The position numbers and the translations under genes were made by a program. This document shows positions 4,572-5,295 of a DNA stretch of 5,295 nt, piece by piece; positions within the stretch are counted from its first letter, which is position 1; each line of letters begins with the position of its first letter. Below the pieces are notes generated by a model that searched no databases, was not told the origin of the DNA, and was given only the letters and a program-made list of their open reading frames with translations. Location: NCBI GenBank assembly GCA_016285415.1, contig JAEEQU010000061.1, positions 1 to 5,295 of the forward strand, given 5' to 3'. The DNA is from Alphaproteobacteria bacterium (lineage in GTDB: Bacteria > Pseudomonadota > Alphaproteobacteria > Rs-D84).

Positions 4572-5295
4572 ATGAAGAAGGCATTTATCACATTTTTATC
4601 TTGTTTAATTATGTTGCCCGCGTTTGCGGCAACCGAATTTAAAACCACCGCAAAATCGGCATTTCTGATTGATTTTGATTCAGGCGCAGAAATTTTCGCC
4701 AAAGAGGCCGATACGCTTATGCCACCGTCGTCAATGTTGAAACTGATGACACTGGCGGTATTGTTTGACGAGATTAAGGCGGGACGCATCGGGTTGGATG
4801 AACGCATAAATGTTAGTGAAAATGCCGACTATCAAAATCCACTGTGGTATCCGGCCAGTAAAATATGCCTTGTTACCGGTCAACAAATTACCGTGCGTGA
4901 TGCGATTTTGGGCTTGATTGTGTTATCAGGCGGGGATGCATCGGTTGTGGTCGCAGAAAAAATTGCCGGTTCTGAAATTAAATTTACCGAAAATATGACA
5001 CGCAAGGCGCGTGAAATCGGGATGCCAATGTCCACTTTTGGAAATGCAAGCGGCCTGCCCAATGAAACAAATATGATGACCAGTCGGGAACTTGCCACAT
5101 TGGCATCACATCTGATTTCTGATTATCCCGATTTGTATCCAATGTTCGCCACCAAACGCTTTGAATTTAATGAATACAAGACCGATTGGTGTCGCGATTG
5201 GGGACGAACCCACACCGTTAATTACAATAAATTACTGTTCATTATGGCGGGGGCGGATGGTTTGAACACTGGCCATAATGATAAGGGTGGATATG
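4572..5295 (+). CDS. S11-family D-alanyl-D-alanine carboxypeptidase-like protein, 3' end outside window
   Basis: S11 enzymes (DacA/DacC/DacF group) trim the terminal D-Ala from peptidoglycan pentapeptides in the periplasm. The 241 visible residues begin with a signal peptide (KK, hydrophobic core, cleavage at AFA|ATE after residue 19). Then come SAFLIDFDSGAEIFAKEAD, the SxxK motif Ser54-Met-Leu-Lys57 within MPPSSMLKLMT, a second motif LSGGDAS (119-121 = SGG, where SxN is usual), TFGNASGLP (155-163), and DGLNTGHNDKGGY (229-241), where the family has KTG. Two of three active-site motifs are therefore altered, and activity is uncertain. The ATG at 4572 is chosen because it gives a classic signal peptide. 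In-frame ATGs at 4545 and 4563 are possible, and none has a clear ribosome-binding site. The gap to mtaB is 17-44 nt, suggesting one operon. The membrane-anchoring C-terminus is beyond the window. Confidence 0.88.
   Translation, partial: MKKAFITFLSCLIMLPAFAATEFKTTAKSAFLIDFDSGAEIFAKEADTLMPPSSMLKLMTLAVLFDEIKAGRIGLDERINVSENADYQNPLWYPASKICLVTGQQITVRDAILGLIVLSGGDASVVVAEKIAGSEIKFTENMTRKAREIGMPMSTFGNASGLPNETNMMTSRELATLASHLISDYPDLYPMFATKRFEFNEYKTDWCRDWGRTHTVNYNKLLFIMAGADGLNTGHNDKGGY

Overview
The window is an AT-rich piece of a bacterial chromosome, most likely from a proteobacterium. The omega subunit carries the ALREIA signature and an acidic tail, and the MtaB N-terminus reads SFGCRLN. Both fit Alphaproteobacteria, perhaps an uncultured, host- or gut-associated lineage; this taxonomic call is inference from family resemblance only. 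TGA is not reassigned in any gene here.

Layout. (1) Positions 1-713 (+) hold the C-terminal end of a larger protein finishing in a DUF3883 / NO VEIN C-terminal domain with a PD-(D/E)XK-like D...ExK pair. It ends at a bidirectional hairpin terminator (716-738) shared with the convergent gene. (2) Positions 741-2454 (-) hold two separately promoted genes: an unrecognised 174-aa protein and an S66 (LD-carboxypeptidase/MccF-like) serine peptidase with an intact Ser-Glu-His triad. (3) Positions 2531-3235 (-) hold rpoZ followed 12 nt later by tRNA-Ser(GGA), a terminator, about 130 nt of unexplained hairpin-rich sequence, a second copy of the tRNA 3' end, and a second terminator. (4) From 3249 rightward (+) a divergent promoter drives mtaB (tRNA ms2t6A methylthiotransferase). 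An S11 D,D-carboxypeptidase-like protein with a signal peptide follows and runs off the right edge.

Most of the window is housekeeping: transcription (rpoZ), tRNA supply and modification (tRNA-Ser, mtaB), and peptidoglycan turnover (S66 cytoplasmic, S11 exported). I see no gene set that makes a coherent new system. Two things deserve a second look. One is the duplicated tRNA-Ser 3' end enclosing a structured, unexplained segment, which resembles a miniature attL/attR arrangement or a decayed element. The other is the S11 protein, in which two of the three canonical active-site motifs are altered (SGG for SxN, NTG for KTG).
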